From Mycobacterium sp. Marseille-P9652 (GTDB lineage: Bacteria; Actinomycetota; Actinomycetes; Mycobacteriales; Mycobacteriaceae), in contig NZ_CACRUY010000030.1 in NCBI RefSeq assembly GCF_902652685.1, positions 1-63,980 of the forward strand: 63,980 nucleotides of DNA, written 5' to 3'. The position numbers and the translations under genes are program-made. Numbering within the stretch: the first letter of the stretch is position 1; the number at the start of each line of letters is the position of its first letter. Under the pieces are notes generated by a model that did no database searches, was not told where the DNA came from, and saw only the letters and a list, made by a program, of their open reading frames with translations. This document shows, one piece after another, positions 22,635-32,834 of the stretch.

Positions 22635-24827
22635 TCAGGGGCTGCGGTGCCGCTCCATCATCGACACCTGGTGGTCGCGCACGGTGTGTCCCTCCTGCGG
22701 CGAAGCCGTCCACTGCCCGTCGGGTCCGAGCTCCCAGCACCGGGTCGCCGGATCCAGCGCGGACTCGAACAATTCGTCCAGGTACGCGGTAAGCCTGGGG
22801 TCTTTCACCTGCACCAGCGCCTCGACGCGCCGGTCGAGGTTGCGGTGCATCATGTCGGCGCTGCCGATCCAGAACTCGTTGATCCGATCGAAATGCATGA
22901 TCCGCGAGTGTTCCAGGAAGCGGCCGAGGATCGAGCGCACGGAGATGTTCTCCGAGAAGCCCTCAGCGCCGGGGCGAAGGGCGCAGATGCCCCGCACCAC
23001 GACCTCGACCCGCACACCGGCCTGCGAGGCGCGGTAGAGCGCGTCGATGACCTGCTCGTCGACCAGAGCGTTCATCTTCAGGCGGATTCGGCCGCCGCCG
23101 CTCTCGCTGTGCGCGGCGACCTCCCGCTCGACGCGTTCGATGATCCCGGTGCGGATCCCGTGCGGTGCGACAAGGAGATTGCGGTACGACACCTTGCGCG
23201 AGTAGCCCGTGAGCGAGTTGAACAGGTCGGTCAGGTCGGCGCCGATCTCGGGGGACGCGGTCAACAGGCCGACGTCCTCGTACAGGCGCGCCGTCTTGCC
23301 GTTGTAGTTGCCGGTGCCAATGTGGCAGTAGCGCCGGATCGTCGACCCCTCACGGCGCACCACCAGGCAGGTCTTGCAGTGCGTCTTGAGCCCGACGTAC
23401 CCGTAGACCACATGCACGCCGGCTTGTTCCAGTTCACGCGCCCAGCGGATGTTGGCCTGTTCGTCGAAGCGGGCCTTGATCTCGACCAAGGCCACCACCT
23501 GCTTGCCGGCCTCGGCGGCGTTGATCAGTGCCCGCACGATCGGCGAGTCACCGGACGTGCGGTACAGCGTCTGCTTGATCGCCAGCACGTTCGGGTCGGC
23601 GGCGGCCTGCTCGATGAAGCGCTGCACGCTGGTGGAGAACGAGTCGTACGGATGATGAAGCAGCACATCGCCTTCGCGCAGCGTCGCGAAGATGCTCCGC
23701 GGTGTCTCGCGGTCGGCGAAGGCGGGATGGGTGTCGGGGACCCAGGCCACATCCTTTAGGGCAGGCCGGTCGATGCCGTAGATCTGCCACAGCGACGAGA
23801 GGTCGAGCAGTCCGGGAACCTCGATGACGTCGCCCGGGTGGACGTCGAGTTCGCGCAGCAGCAGTTCCAGCATGCTCTCGGTCATGTCGTCGGCGATCTC
23901 GAGTCGCACCGGCGAGCCGAATCTCCTGCGCGCCAGTTCCCGTTCCAGCGCCTGCAACAGGTCCTCGTCGCGGTCCTCTTCGACCTCGTAGTCGGCGTTG
24001 CGGGTGATGCGGAACGCGTGATGCTCGACGATCTCCATGCCCGGGAACAGCGTGGGGAGGAAGGCGGCGATCAGTTCTTCCGTCGGCAGATAGCGGACCA
24101 CGGCCAGCCCGTCGGCGTCGTCGCCCGCGGGCGATCGAAGCTCGACGAAGCGATCGACGTTGTTGGGCACCTTCACTCGGGCGAAGTGCTGACCGCCGTC
24201 CTCGGGTTGCCGCACGGTCACCGCCAGGTTCAGGCTGAGGCCGCTCACGAACGGGAACGGATGGGCGGGGTCGACGGCCAGCGGGGTCAGGACCGGGAAC
24301 ACCTGCTCCATGAAGTAAGTGGACAGGTCCTCCTGCTCGGCCTCGGTCAGGTCGGCCCACGTGACGATGAGGATGCCTTCCTCGGCGAGCGCGGGGCGCA
24401 CCGAATCCAGGAACACGCGCGCGTGCCGGGTCGCGATGCGTTGCGTCTGTTCGCCGATCAGCGCCAGCTGCTCGCGCGGCGTGAGGCCGTCGGCCGACCG
24501 GACCGAGAGGCCCATCTCGTCGCGGCGTTTCAGGCCGGCGACGCGAACCATGTAGAACTCGTCCAGGTTCGAGGCGAAGATGGCCAGGAACTTGGCGCGC
24601 TCCAGCAGGGGCAGCGAGTTGTCCGCGGCCAGCGCCAGGACGCGCGCGTTGAAGTCGAGCCAGCTCAGTTCGCGATTGAGGTAGCGGTCCTCCGGCAGTT
24701 CATCGATGATGGCGGCGGGCGTGGCCGCGGGAGGGGCCGCCAGCGCCGAGTCGCCCGTCTGCCAGATGCTCCCGTCGGGACGCGCCTCAGCTTCGATTTC
24801 GGTCACCCAGAGATCATGGCGTATCAC
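22635..24827 (-). CDS. ppk1: Polyphosphate kinase 1
   Basis: 730 residues from GTG 24827; GTG 24806 ([10 protein letters not shown]) is an equally plausible start. It transfers the gamma phosphate of ATP reversibly to polyphosphate. The N-domain starts [21 protein letters not shown]; the catalytic core has HPYDSF, the phosphohistidine in [20 protein letters not shown] (H~502) and a second His region [27 protein letters not shown]. In mycobacteria PolyP feeds the stringent and stress responses. Next to mutT1 as in M. tuberculosis. Confidence 0.96.
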   Translation of the reverse strand: MIRHDLWVTEIEAEARPDGSIWQTGDSALAAPPAATPAAIIDELPEDRYLNRELSWLDFNARVLALAADNSLPLLERAKFLAIFASNLDEFYMVRVAGLKRRDEMGLSVRSADGLTPREQLALIGEQTQRIATRHARVFLDSVRPALAEEGILIVTWADLTEAEQEDLSTYFMEQVFPVLTPLAVDPAHPFPFVSGLSLNLAVTVRQPEDGGQHFARVKVPNNVDRFVELRSPAGDDADGLAVVRYLPTEELIAAFLPTLFPGMEIVEHHAFRITRNADYEVEEDRDEDLLQALERELARRRFGSPVRLEIADDMTESMLELLLRELDVHPGDVIEVPGLLDLSSLWQIYGIDRPALKDVAWVPDTHPAFADRETPRSIFATLREGDVLLHHPYDSFSTSVQRFIEQAAADPNVLAIKQTLYRTSGDSPIVRALINAAEAGKQVVALVEIKARFDEQANIRWARELEQAGVHVVYGYVGLKTHCKTCLVVRREGSTIRRYCHIGTGNYNGKTARLYEDVGLLTASPEIGADLTDLFNSLTGYSRKVSYRNLLVAPHGIRTGIIERVEREVAAHSESGGGRIRLKMNALVDEQVIDALYRASQAGVRVEVVVRGICALRPGAEGFSENISVRSILGRFLEHSRIMHFDRINEFWIGSADMMHRNLDRRVEALVQVKDPRLTAYLDELFESALDPATRCWELGPDGQWTASPQEGHTVRDHQVSMMERHRSP

Positions 24828-24913
24828 CCGGTCGCGCGGCTAGCGCGGGACGGACATCCATGCGCCGTTGGGGTGGTGTTCACCGCGACGACAGGTTTGC
24901 TGACGCCGCCCCG

Positions 24914-25570
<657 letters not shown>

Positions 25571-25690
25571 TCATCCTGCCAGCGCCGCCGCGCTGGCGAT
25601 CGTTGGGCCGCTGCCGTCCCCAGACCGCGAGACGTAAACGTTGGCGACCCTCGTCGGCGCGTCTTCGCAAACGATTACGTGTCGTGGAGC

Positions 25691-25711
25691 CGCGCTCGCG
25701 ATCGTCGCGGG
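25691..25711. repeat. Partial copy of REP-like element
   Basis: A 21-base sequence (cgcgctcgcgatcgtcgcgg plus g) is repeated exactly at 25746-25766, where it is the right half of the full element at 25719-25763. It is therefore a tandem half-copy lacking the left arm, lying in the fbiD/gpsA divergent gap. Confidence 0.7.
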
Positions 25712-25718
25712 CCCGATG

Positions 25719-25763
25719 GCGACGACCCGCATCGCCCGGCTTCGCCGCGCTCGCGATCGTCGC
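25719..25763. repeat. REP-like palindromic element, copy 1
   Basis: A 45-base element with inverted ends GCGACGA / TCGTCGC and an inner imperfect hairpin around CGGC-TTC-GCCG. Related copies occur at 28048-28088 (inverted) and 51642-51686. It sits in the 266-base gap between divergent fbiD and gpsA. Shared core: gacccgc..cgcccggc, then t-cgccgcgc, then tgcgat or tcgcgat. Confidence 0.75.
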
Positions 25764-25830
25764 GGGTGACTGCCGGGCGGGGCCTGATCTAGGGTGTAGC
25801 GGCTGCATGCACGAAGAGATGGGGTGGCGA

Positions 25831-26862
25831 ATGGCCGGCACGATGCCCACGTCAACGGGCGCCGTCGCGGTGATGGGTGCGGGCGCCTGGGGGACGGCGC
25901 TGGCCAAGGTGCTCGTTGATGCGGGGGGACCAGAGGCCGGGGTCAGGCTGTGGGCCCGCCGGCCCGACGTTGCCGAGCAGATCGCGACCACCCGGTACAA
26001 CCCCGACTACCTGCCGGGCACGCTGCTGCCGACCGGCATCCACGCCACCGCCGATGCCGGGGAGGCGCTCGGCGGCGCGACCACGGTGCTGATGGCGGTG
26101 CCGGCGCAGACGCTGCGGGCGAACCTGGAGCATTGGGCGCCGCTGCTGGCCGACGGCGCGACACTGGTCAGCCTGGCCAAGGGCATCGAGCTGAGAACGT
26201 TGATGCGCATGAGCCAGGTCATCGTGTCGGTGACCGGCGTCGACTCGGATCAGGTCGCGGTGATCTCCGGACCCAACCTCGCATCGGAGATCGCCGAATG
26301 CCAGCCCGCCGCCACGGTCGTCGCGTGCAGCGACTCGGGCCGCGCGGTCGCGCTGCAGCGCATGCTCAACAGCGGGTACCTCCGCCCGTACACCAACAGC
26401 GACGTCGTCGGCACCGAGGTCGGCGGCGCGTGCAAGAACGTCATCGCGCTCGCCTGCGGGATGGCCGCGGGCGTCGGGCTCGGCGAGAACACCGCGGCCG
26501 CCATCATCACCCGAGGCCTGGCGGAGATCATGCGGCTGGGAATAGCGCTCGGGGCCAAGGGGGCGACGCTCGCCGGACTGGCCGGGGTGGGTGACCTGGT
26601 GGCGACGTGCACGTCGCCGTACTCACGCAACCGCTCGTTCGGCGAACGGCTGGGCCGCGGCGGGACCATGGAGTCGGCCATGCAGGCCCGGGACGGGCAC
26701 GTCGTCGAGGGCGTGACGTCCTGCGAGTCGGTGCTCGCGCTGGCATCGAGTTACGACGTCGAGATGCCGCTCACCGATGCCGTGCACCGGGTCTGCCACA
26801 AGGGACTCTCGGTGGACGAGGCGATGGCCCTGCTCCTGGGCCGCAGCACCAAGCCCGAGTGA
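25831..26862 (+). CDS. gpsA: Glycerol-3-phosphate dehydrogenase [NAD(P)+]
   Basis: 343 residues. It reduces dihydroxyacetone phosphate to sn-glycerol 3-phosphate for phospholipids. Motifs: [17 protein letters not shown] (Rossmann), [13 protein letters not shown], the catalytic-Lys region [17 protein letters not shown] and [20 protein letters not shown]. Three in-frame ATGs (25807, 25819, 25831) exist; 25831 (MAGT) was chosen because M. tuberculosis GpdA2 starts MAG and a purine-rich AGAGATGGGG lies just upstream. ddlA follows after 65 bases. Confidence 0.95.
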   Translation: MAGTMPTSTGAVAVMGAGAWGTALAKVLVDAGGPEAGVRLWARRPDVAEQIATTRYNPDYLPGTLLPTGIHATADAGEALGGATTVLMAVPAQTLRANLEHWAPLLADGATLVSLAKGIELRTLMRMSQVIVSVTGVDSDQVAVISGPNLASEIAECQPAATVVACSDSGRAVALQRMLNSGYLRPYTNSDVVGTEVGGACKNVIALACGMAAGVGLGENTAAAIITRGLAEIMRLGIALGAKGATLAGLAGVGDLVATCTSPYSRNRSFGERLGRGGTMESAMQARDGHVVEGVTSCESVLALASSYDVEMPLTDAVHRVCHKGLSVDEAMALLLGRSTKPE

Positions 26863-26927
26863 CGAAACCGCAGCTCGCGGGCCGCGATCCGACTCCTGGC
26901 CCCGACACCCGGTAGCCTCTGAAGGTT

Positions 26928-28046
26928 GTGAAGCCCAGCGACCGGTCGAGCCGCGTGCGCGTGGCCGTCGTCTTCGGCGGTCGCAGCAACGAGCACGCCA
27001 TCTCCTGTGTGTCCGCGGGCAGCATCCTGCGCAACCTCGACCCCGGGCGGTTCGACGTGACCGCCATCGGCATCACGCCGCAGGGGTCCTGGGTGCTCAC
27101 CGACGGCGACCCGGACGCGTTGGCGATCACCGACCGGCAGCTGCCCGGGGTGACGGCCGACTCGGGAACCGAGCTCGCCCTGCCGGCCGACCCGGTGCGA
27201 AGCGGTCAGTTGGTGTCGTTGCAGCCCGGCGCGGGCGAGGTGCTGGCGTCCGTCGACGTGGTGTTCCCGGTGCTGCACGGCCCCTACGGCGAGGACGGCA
27301 CGCTGCAGGGCCTGCTCGAACTCGCCGGTGTGCCCTATGTCGGAGCCGGCGTGCTGGCCAGCGCCGCCGGCATGGACAAGGAGTTCACCAAGAAACTGCT
27401 GGCCGCCGAGGGGCTGCCGGTCGGCGCGCATGCGGTGTTGCGGCCGAACCGGCCGGCGCTGCATCCCGAGGAGCGCGAACGCCTCGGCCTGCCGGTGTTC
27501 GTCAAGCCCGCGCGCGGCGGCTCGTCGATCGGCGTCAGCCGCGTGACGAGTTGGGACGAGCTTCCCGCCGCGGTGGCGGAAGCTCGCCGCCACGACCCGA
27601 AGGTGATCGTGGAGGCGGCGATCAACGGCCGCGAGTTGGAGTGCGGTGTGCTCGAAATGCCCGACGGCTCCGTCGAAGCCAGCACGGTGGGGGAAATCCG
27701 GGTGGTCGGTGTGCGCGGCCGCGAGGACTCGTTCTACGACTTCGCGACCAAGTACCTCGACGACGTCGCCGAACTCGACGTGCCCGCGAAGGTCGACGAC
27801 GAGATCGCCGACGCCGTGCGCCAGTTGGCGATTCGGGCGTTCAGGGCCATCGACTGCCAGGGCCTGGCCCGGGTCGACTTCTTCCTCACCGAGGAGGGCC
27901 CGGTGATCAACGAGATCAACACGATGCCCGGCTTCACCACGATTTCGATGTTCCCGCGGATGTGGGCGGCCAGCGGCGTCGACTATCCCACGCTGCTGGC
28001 GACCATGGTCGAGACCGCGCTGGCCCGGGGCGTCGGCCTGCGCTAG
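26928..28046 (+). CDS. ddlA: D-alanine-D-alanine ligase
   Basis: 372 residues from GTG 26928. It makes D-Ala-D-Ala for peptidoglycan and is the target of D-cycloserine. ATP-grasp features: [16 protein letters not shown] at the N-terminus, [33 protein letters not shown], and the metal-binding [23 protein letters not shown]. Its terminal codons and stop lie inside a 14-base repeat that recurs 53 bases later at the end of the convergent gene (see findings). Ortholog of Rv2981c. Confidence 0.97.
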   Translation: MKPSDRSSRVRVAVVFGGRSNEHAISCVSAGSILRNLDPGRFDVTAIGITPQGSWVLTDGDPDALAITDRQLPGVTADSGTELALPADPVRSGQLVSLQPGAGEVLASVDVVFPVLHGPYGEDGTLQGLLELAGVPYVGAGVLASAAGMDKEFTKKLLAAEGLPVGAHAVLRPNRPALHPEERERLGLPVFVKPARGGSSIGVSRVTSWDELPAAVAEARRHDPKVIVEAAINGRELECGVLEMPDGSVEASTVGEIRVVGVRGREDSFYDFATKYLDDVAELDVPAKVDDEIADAVRQLAIRAFRAIDCQGLARVDFFLTEEGPVINEINTMPGFTTISMFPRMWAASGVDYPTLLATMVETALARGVGLR

Positions 28047-28102
28047 CGGCGATCGCGAGCGCGGCGCAGCCGGGCGAGGCGGGTCGCCGCCTGCGCTAGC
28101 GG
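28036..28102. repeat. 14-bp direct duplication flanking REP-like element
   Basis: gcctgcgctagcgg occurs exactly at 28036-28049 and 28089-28102. The copies directly abut the REP-like element between them. Each includes the palindrome CGCTAGCG, which supplies the ddlA TAG on one strand and the DUF3515 gene TAG on the other. This looks like a target duplication from insertion of the element, or a recombination product. Confidence 0.75.
28048..28088. repeat. REP-like palindromic element, copy 2 (inverted)
   Basis: A 41-base copy in the opposite orientation to copies 1 and 3, with inverted ends GGCGA / TCGCC. Compared with the others, both ends are shortened by about two bases, so pairing is preserved. 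The inner tttcgccg loop is changed to gcgccg. It separates the convergent ddlA and DUF3515 genes. Confidence 0.75.
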
Positions 28103-28659
28103 GCCGGCGCGGGGTCGATCGGGACGGCCGCCATCGTGTGGTCGATCACCTCGGAGACCTGCTGGATCGGCGTGGGCCCCGATCCCGACGGCAGGGTGAG
28201 CGCCACGTACACCGGCCGGTCCACCGTGTACCAGACGGATCGCCCTGCGTCCCCGGCGGACTCGCGTTCGGTCTCGAACCACTGCACCTTGTCGACCACC
28301 TGAATCGGGGATCCGACGACGAAGGCGCCGGGCCGGTCAAGGCCGCAGCGCAGCACCACCGGCTCGCCCCGGCCGTCGGTCCGCCAGGCGGTGGCGCCCG
28401 GTGGCGCGGGCGCGGCGATGGGGACCCGCCGATAGTCCCCGAGCCGCTGCGGCAGCGCCGCCGACAAGGCCTGGCAGGCGGGGCTTCCCGCCTGGGGCGC
28501 CGCAACGGCGGAGACGGTGACCTGTGACGGCGCCGCGCGGGTCGCGGCGATCACGAGGACGATCCCGACGGCGACGACCGCCACGGCTATCGCCGCGATG
28601 ATGACCGCGCGGGGCGGTCCCGCGTCGGAGTCCCGGCCGGTATCGGGGTCGATCGTCAC
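28096..28659 (-). CDS. DUF3515 family membrane-anchored protein
   Basis: 187 residues from GTG 28659, preceded by a GGAGG RBS. A hydrophilic N-terminus of ~17 residues leads into one transmembrane helix (AVIIAAIAVAVVAVGIVLVIAAT), with the rest presumably outside the membrane. The extracytoplasmic domain (ACQALSAALPQRLGDYRRV, VLRCGLDRPGAF, VDKVQWFETE, VWYTVDRPVYVALTLP) matches the actinobacterial DUF3515 pattern; counterpart Rv2980. Function unknown. It is divergent from thiL and convergent with ddlA. Confidence 0.85.
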   Translation of the reverse strand: MTIDPDTGRDSDAGPPRAVIIAAIAVAVVAVGIVLVIAATRAAPSQVTVSAVAAPQAGSPACQALSAALPQRLGDYRRVPIAAPAPPGATAWRTDGRGEPVVLRCGLDRPGAFVVGSPIQVVDKVQWFETERESAGDAGRSVWYTVDRPVYVALTLPSGSGPTPIQQVSEVIDHTMAAVPIDPAPAR

Positions 28660-28776
28660 CGCCCGCGCACCTCCTACAGTCACTGCGGGTCCGCTCGCGC
28701 GGCAGGGCACCAACTTACCCCGGGCCGAGCGGCCGTATCGTGGCCTCACACAACCGGACCGCGCGGAGGAGGCGGC

Positions 28777-29745
28777 GTGCGCGACGACACACCGGGCCGG
28801 CCACCGACGCTGCACGAGGTGGGCGAGTTCGGCGTCATCGATCGCCTGGTGCGCGGCCGTGGTCAGCCCGCTGCGGTTTTGCTCGGGCCCGGTGACGACG
28901 GCGCAATGGTCGCGGCGGGGGATGGCCGCGTCGTGGTGTCCACCGACATGCTCGTGCAGGACCGGCATTTCCGGTTGGACTGGTCGACCCCGGGCGAGGT
29001 CGGCCGCAAGGCCATCGCCCAGAACGCCGCCGACATCGAGGCGATGGGCGCACGGCCCTCCGCCTTCGTGGTCGCCTTCGGTGCCCCCGGTGACACGGCG
29101 GCCGAGCTGGTCGACGCGCTGGTCGACGGGATGTGGGACGAGGCGGGGCTGGTGGGCGCCGGCATCGCCGGCGGCGACCTCGTCAGCTGTCCGCAGTGGG
29201 TGATCTCGGTGACGGTGCTGGGCGACCTGGGCGGCCGGGCGCCCGTGCTGCGTTCCGGGGCGAAGGCTGGCTCCGTGATCGCCGTCGCGGGCGAGCTGGG
29301 CCGCTCCGCCGCCGGATATACGTTGTGGCACAACGGGATCGAGGGTCACGACGACCTGCGCCGCCGCCACGTGGTGCCACGCCCGCCCTACGGCCAGGGC
29401 GCCGTGGCCGCGGCCGCCGGGGCCGAGGCGATGATCGACGTCTCGGACGGTCTGATCGCCGACCTGCGCCACGTCGCCGACGCCTCGGGGGTCGGCATCG
29501 ACCTGTCCACCGCGGCGCTGGCCGCCGACCGCGACGCGCTCGCCGGGGCGGCCGGCGCGGCCGGCGTCGACCCCTGGTCGTGGGTGCTGGGTGGGGGCGA
29601 AGACCACGCGCTGGTGGCCTCTTTCGCCGGTCCGGCGCCGGCCGGCTGGCGACCCGTCGGGCGGGTTGTCGACGGACCGGCGCGAGTGCTCGTCGACGGC
29701 GACGAGTGGAACGGCTACGCGGGCTGGGAATCGTTCGGTGGTTAG
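28777..29745 (+). CDS. thiL: Thiamine-monophosphate kinase
   Basis: 322 residues from GTG 28777 with a GGAGGAGG RBS. It phosphorylates thiamine monophosphate to the coenzyme ThDP, which IlvB also needs. PurM-like fold motifs: [39 protein letters not shown], the metal-binding ISDG-like [19 protein letters not shown] and the C-terminal [13 protein letters not shown]. The next gene starts 9 bases after it. Confidence 0.96.
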   Translation: MRDDTPGRPPTLHEVGEFGVIDRLVRGRGQPAAVLLGPGDDGAMVAAGDGRVVVSTDMLVQDRHFRLDWSTPGEVGRKAIAQNAADIEAMGARPSAFVVAFGAPGDTAAELVDALVDGMWDEAGLVGAGIAGGDLVSCPQWVISVTVLGDLGGRAPVLRSGAKAGSVIAVAGELGRSAAGYTLWHNGIEGHDDLRRRHVVPRPPYGQGAVAAAAGAEAMIDVSDGLIADLRHVADASGVGIDLSTAALAADRDALAGAAGAAGVDPWSWVLGGGEDHALVASFAGPAPAGWRPVGRVVDGPARVLVDGDEWNGYAGWESFGG

Positions 29746-29754
29746 GGTTACGCG

Positions 29755-30045
29755 GTGACCGTCTACGCCATCGCCCAGCTGAGGTTCACCGACCGAGCGG
29801 CCTACGACCGGTACCAGGCGAAGTTCATGGACGTCTTCCGCCGTCACGCCGGCACGCTGCTGGCCGCCGACGAATCACCCGAGGTGATCGAGGGGCATTG
29901 GGACCGCGAGAAGCTCGTGCTGATGTCGTTCCCGGACGAGGCGGCGTTCCGGAAGTGGGCGCAATCGCCGGAGTATCAGGACATCTCCCGCGACCGGCGG
30001 GCGGGCGCCGACACGGTGGTGCTCCTGGTCAAAGGGCTGCGGTGA
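29755..30045 (+). CDS. DUF1330-type small protein
   Basis: 96 residues. It has the ferredoxin-like alpha/beta pattern of DUF1330: [72 protein letters not shown]. Function unknown; this fold is common in small monooxygenase-like proteins. It lies between thiL and ung and overlaps the ung start by 4 bases (GTGA), so it is translated with ung. I do not recall it at this site in M. tuberculosis. Confidence 0.82.
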   Translation: MTVYAIAQLRFTDRAAYDRYQAKFMDVFRRHAGTLLAADESPEVIEGHWDREKLVLMSFPDEAAFRKWAQSPEYQDISRDRRAGADTVVLLVKGLR

Positions 30046-30725
30046 CCGCCCGGCCGCTCGGCGAACTCGTCGAGCCGGGCTGGGCGGCCGCGCTGGAGCC
30101 CGTGGCCGACCAGGTCGCCCGGATGGGACAGTTCCTGCGGGAGGAGATCGCCGCGGGCCGCCGCTATCTGCCCGCCGGCCCGAACGTCCTGCGCGCCTTC
30201 ACCTTTCCGTTCAACGACGTCCGGGTTCTGATCGTCGGGCAGGACCCGTACCCGACCCCCGGACACGCTGTGGGACTGAGCTTCTCGGTCGCCCCGGACG
30301 TGCGCCCGCTGCCGCGCAGCCTGGCCAACATCTTCGACGAGTACGCCGCCGACCTGGGGCACCCCCAGCCGGCCTGCGGTGACCTGACGCCGTGGGCGCA
30401 GCGCGGGGTGATGCTGTTGAACAGGGTGCTCACCGTGCGCCCCAGCAATCCCGCGTCGCACCGCGGCAAAGGGTGGGAGGCGGTCACCGAGTGCGCCATC
30501 CGGGCGCTGGTCGCGCGCTCGCAGCCGCTGGTGGCGATCCTGTGGGGACGAGACGCGTCGACGCTCAAACCCATTCTTGCGGAGGGCAATTGCGTGGCCA
30601 TCGAGTCCCCGCATCCCTCGCCGCTGTCCGCCTCTCGGGGGTTCTTCGGGTCGCGCCCGTTCAGCCGCGCCAACGAACTGTTGACGGGCATGGGCGCCGA
30701 CCCCATCGACTGGCGGCTGCCGTGA
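30042..30725 (+). CDS. ung: Uracil-DNA glycosylase
   Basis: 227 residues, exactly the M. tuberculosis length. It removes uracil from DNA, important in a high-GC genome prone to cytosine deamination. Family 1 motifs: catalytic water-activating loop [21 protein letters not shown] (Asp ~68), [16 protein letters not shown], and the C-terminal [21 protein letters not shown] with the catalytic His. GTG 30042 overlaps the upstream stop. Confidence 0.97.
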   Translation: MTARPLGELVEPGWAAALEPVADQVARMGQFLREEIAAGRRYLPAGPNVLRAFTFPFNDVRVLIVGQDPYPTPGHAVGLSFSVAPDVRPLPRSLANIFDEYAADLGHPQPACGDLTPWAQRGVMLLNRVLTVRPSNPASHRGKGWEAVTECAIRALVARSQPLVAILWGRDASTLKPILAEGNCVAIESPHPSPLSASRGFFGSRPFSRANELLTGMGADPIDWRLP

Positions 30726-30757
30726 AGTAGAGCACGCCGCGCTCCTCGACGAGTGAC

Positions 30758-31588
30758 TCACGACCCCGGGAAGTTGACGTCCTTGGTGACGGACTTCCAC
30801 TCTTCGATCGACGACGACAGCGCGGCGAGCTTGTCGCGCATGGCCTTGAGCACGTCGCGGCCCAGCAGCAGCCGCAGCGGGGGCTCGTCGAGCGTCGTGA
30901 CCATCAACACGGCCTCGGCGACCTTCTTCGGGTCACCGGGAAGATGATCGGCGAACTGCTTGATCAGGTCCTTGCGCGCGGCCACGTCGACGTAGTCGGC
31001 GATCGGCGTGGCCGACTCCTTCATCGATCGCGTCGCCCAGTCGGTGCGGAAAGCGCCCGGCTCGATGGCGGTCACTTTGATCCCCAGCGGCCGCACCTCG
31101 GTGGCGAGCGCCTCGGTGATCGCCTCCAACGCGAACTTCGTCGACGAGTAATACGCGTTGGGCGGGTTGGCGACCAGGCCGGTCATCGAGGACATGTTGA
31201 TGATGTGCCCGGAGCGGCGGGCGCGCATCGCCGGCAGCACCGCCTTGATCATGTTGACCGCGCCGAAGTAGTTGACCTCGAACAGCTTTCGGACCTCGGC
31301 GTCCTCGCCCTCCTCGACGGCGGACAGGTAGCCGTGGCCGGCGTTGTTGACCAGGACGTCGATGCCGCCGAACGCCGCTTCGGCCGCCGACACGGCCGCC
31401 GCGATCTGCCCGGGGTCCGTCACGTCGAGCGCGACGGCGAGCGCGCGGTCACCGAACTCGTCGGTGAAGTCGCGCACCGAGTCGGCGCGGCGCGCGGTCA
31501 CCACCGCGCTGTGGCCCGCTTCCAAACCGGCGCGGGCGATTTCGCGACCGAAGCCGGTCGAGCATCCGGTGATGAGCCAGCGCGCCAT
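30758..31588 (-). CDS. Short-chain dehydrogenase/reductase
   Basis: 276 residues, classical SDR: cofactor loop WLITGCSTGFGREIARAG, VLVNNAGHGYLS, catalytic Ser in INMSSMTG and YxxxK as YYSSTKFALEA. The residue after the second strand (TARRADS) suggests NADP preference. The C-terminal ~60 residues give the extended 276-residue form seen in retinol/steroid-type SDRs. It is the last gene of a four-gene minus-strand operon with DUF1214, sulfotransferase and SnoaL genes; it begins one base after the DUF1214 stop region. Substrate unknown. Confidence 0.88.
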   Translation of the reverse strand: MARWLITGCSTGFGREIARAGLEAGHSAVVTARRADSVRDFTDEFGDRALAVALDVTDPGQIAAAVSAAEAAFGGIDVLVNNAGHGYLSAVEEGEDAEVRKLFEVNYFGAVNMIKAVLPAMRARRSGHIINMSSMTGLVANPPNAYYSSTKFALEAITEALATEVRPLGIKVTAIEPGAFRTDWATRSMKESATPIADYVDVAARKDLIKQFADHLPGDPKKVAEAVLMVTTLDEPPLRLLLGRDVLKAMRDKLAALSSSIEEWKSVTKDVNFPGS

Positions 31589-31589
31589 C

Positions 31590-32834
31590 TCAGGCCGATC
31601 CTTCCGGCAGGCGCCGCAGATACGCGGCGCGCCGGTCGGCGAGTTGCGCGGCCCGCTCCTGCGGGCTGACGCGGGGCAGGTGGCCCACCTCGGCGTCGAG
31701 CCGGTCCAGCTTGACCACCCGCCCGCGCGCGCCGAGGTCTTCGCGGGGACCCGCCCCGCCGAATTCGGCCATGCGCAGGGTCAGGATGCCCTCGCACAGG
31801 CCGTCGGAGTCGATCCAGTTGGCCGTGCCCGGATCGGTCGGGGCGATGACGTAGGTGTAGCTGCCGTCCTCGTTGGCCAGCGACTGCGCCTTGTTGAGGC
31901 TGCCGGTGCGGTCGAGGATGTCCAGCGTGGTGCCCCAGATGTTGCTCAGCGGCACCGTGAAGTATTCGGCGCCGCCGTCGTTGAGGTCCACCACGAACGC
32001 CTCGTCGGGCGCGAGATCGAAGCGGCCCATCACATAGACCTGGTTGCGGATCGCGCCGACCTTGTCGGCCGACCAGGCCAGGTCGAAGTGGTTGGGGGGC
32101 ATCTTGTACACGCCGTGGCTGAGCTTGCCGGTGAAGTTGGCGAAGTAGTCCATCATCGCCGCGGTGGCCTCGGCCTGCTCGTCAAGCGTGCGCGCCGCGG
32201 AAGCCGGTGGCCCGCCGAGCCGTTGCACCTCAAGGTGATTGGGGTCGTCCCGGCCCCAGTCCAGCAGCACGTCGCGGATGTAGAACTCGTGCGCCGCGGG
32301 CGTGGTCTGCACGTGGTTGGGCCGCCCGCCCGCCGGGTCGGCGTCCACGGTGATGGTGAAGCTGCCGTCGGAGTCGACCTGCATGGTGCGCCCGTTGAGC
32401 ACGTCGACCGTGCCCATGTGCGCGTCCCAGAGGGTGAAGTAGTTCTCGGTCATGCGATGCTCGCCGACCCGGCCATGGATTTCGTAGCGTTCGTCGCCGG
32501 AGATCGGGATCACCCGGTACACGCTGTCGGGATTGTCGATGCCCCACCGTGATCCGGGGATGCGCCGGCCGTCCACGGGGTGCGCCAGCCGGGTGATGCA
32601 CGTGACTTTGGGTCGCAGCTTGTCCTGATTGGACGACCACATCGCCGCCGAGAACATCACCTCGGCGAACGCGTCGTCGAACCGCTCCCGCATCGCCTGC
32701 GACGCCTTGGCCCGGCCCAGCCAGGTCTCGGCCACCGTTTGATAGGCGGCCTTGACGACGGGGTGCTCGGTCAGCTCGAGCGCGGCCAATTCCTGTTCGT
32801 GCTGCGATGCTGTCGCGACGGGGTCATCAGGCAT
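31590..32834 (-). CDS. DUF1214-containing protein
   Basis: 414 residues from ATG 32834, which follows an AAGGAG RBS and overlaps the sulfotransferase stop by 8 bases; the in-frame ATG at 32861 is less likely. An N-terminal helical region (residues ~10-60) leads to beta-rich sequence. Recognisable DUF1214-like parts are RYEIHGRVGEHRMTENYFTLWD, DGSFTITVDADP and SNIWGTTLDILDRTGSLN. Family function is not established. Its place between SDR and sulfotransferase genes suggests a shared lipid or steroid-like substrate, which is inference. Confidence 0.75.
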   Translation of the reverse strand: MPDDPVATASQHEQELAALELTEHPVVKAAYQTVAETWLGRAKASQAMRERFDDAFAEVMFSAAMWSSNQDKLRPKVTCITRLAHPVDGRRIPGSRWGIDNPDSVYRVIPISGDERYEIHGRVGEHRMTENYFTLWDAHMGTVDVLNGRTMQVDSDGSFTITVDADPAGGRPNHVQTTPAAHEFYIRDVLLDWGRDDPNHLEVQRLGGPPASAARTLDEQAEATAAMMDYFANFTGKLSHGVYKMPPNHFDLAWSADKVGAIRNQVYVMGRFDLAPDEAFVVDLNDGGAEYFTVPLSNIWGTTLDILDRTGSLNKAQSLANEDGSYTYVIAPTDPGTANWIDSDGLCEGILTLRMAEFGGAGPREDLGARGRVVKLDRLDAEVGHLPRVSPQERAAQLADRRAAYLRRLPEGSA

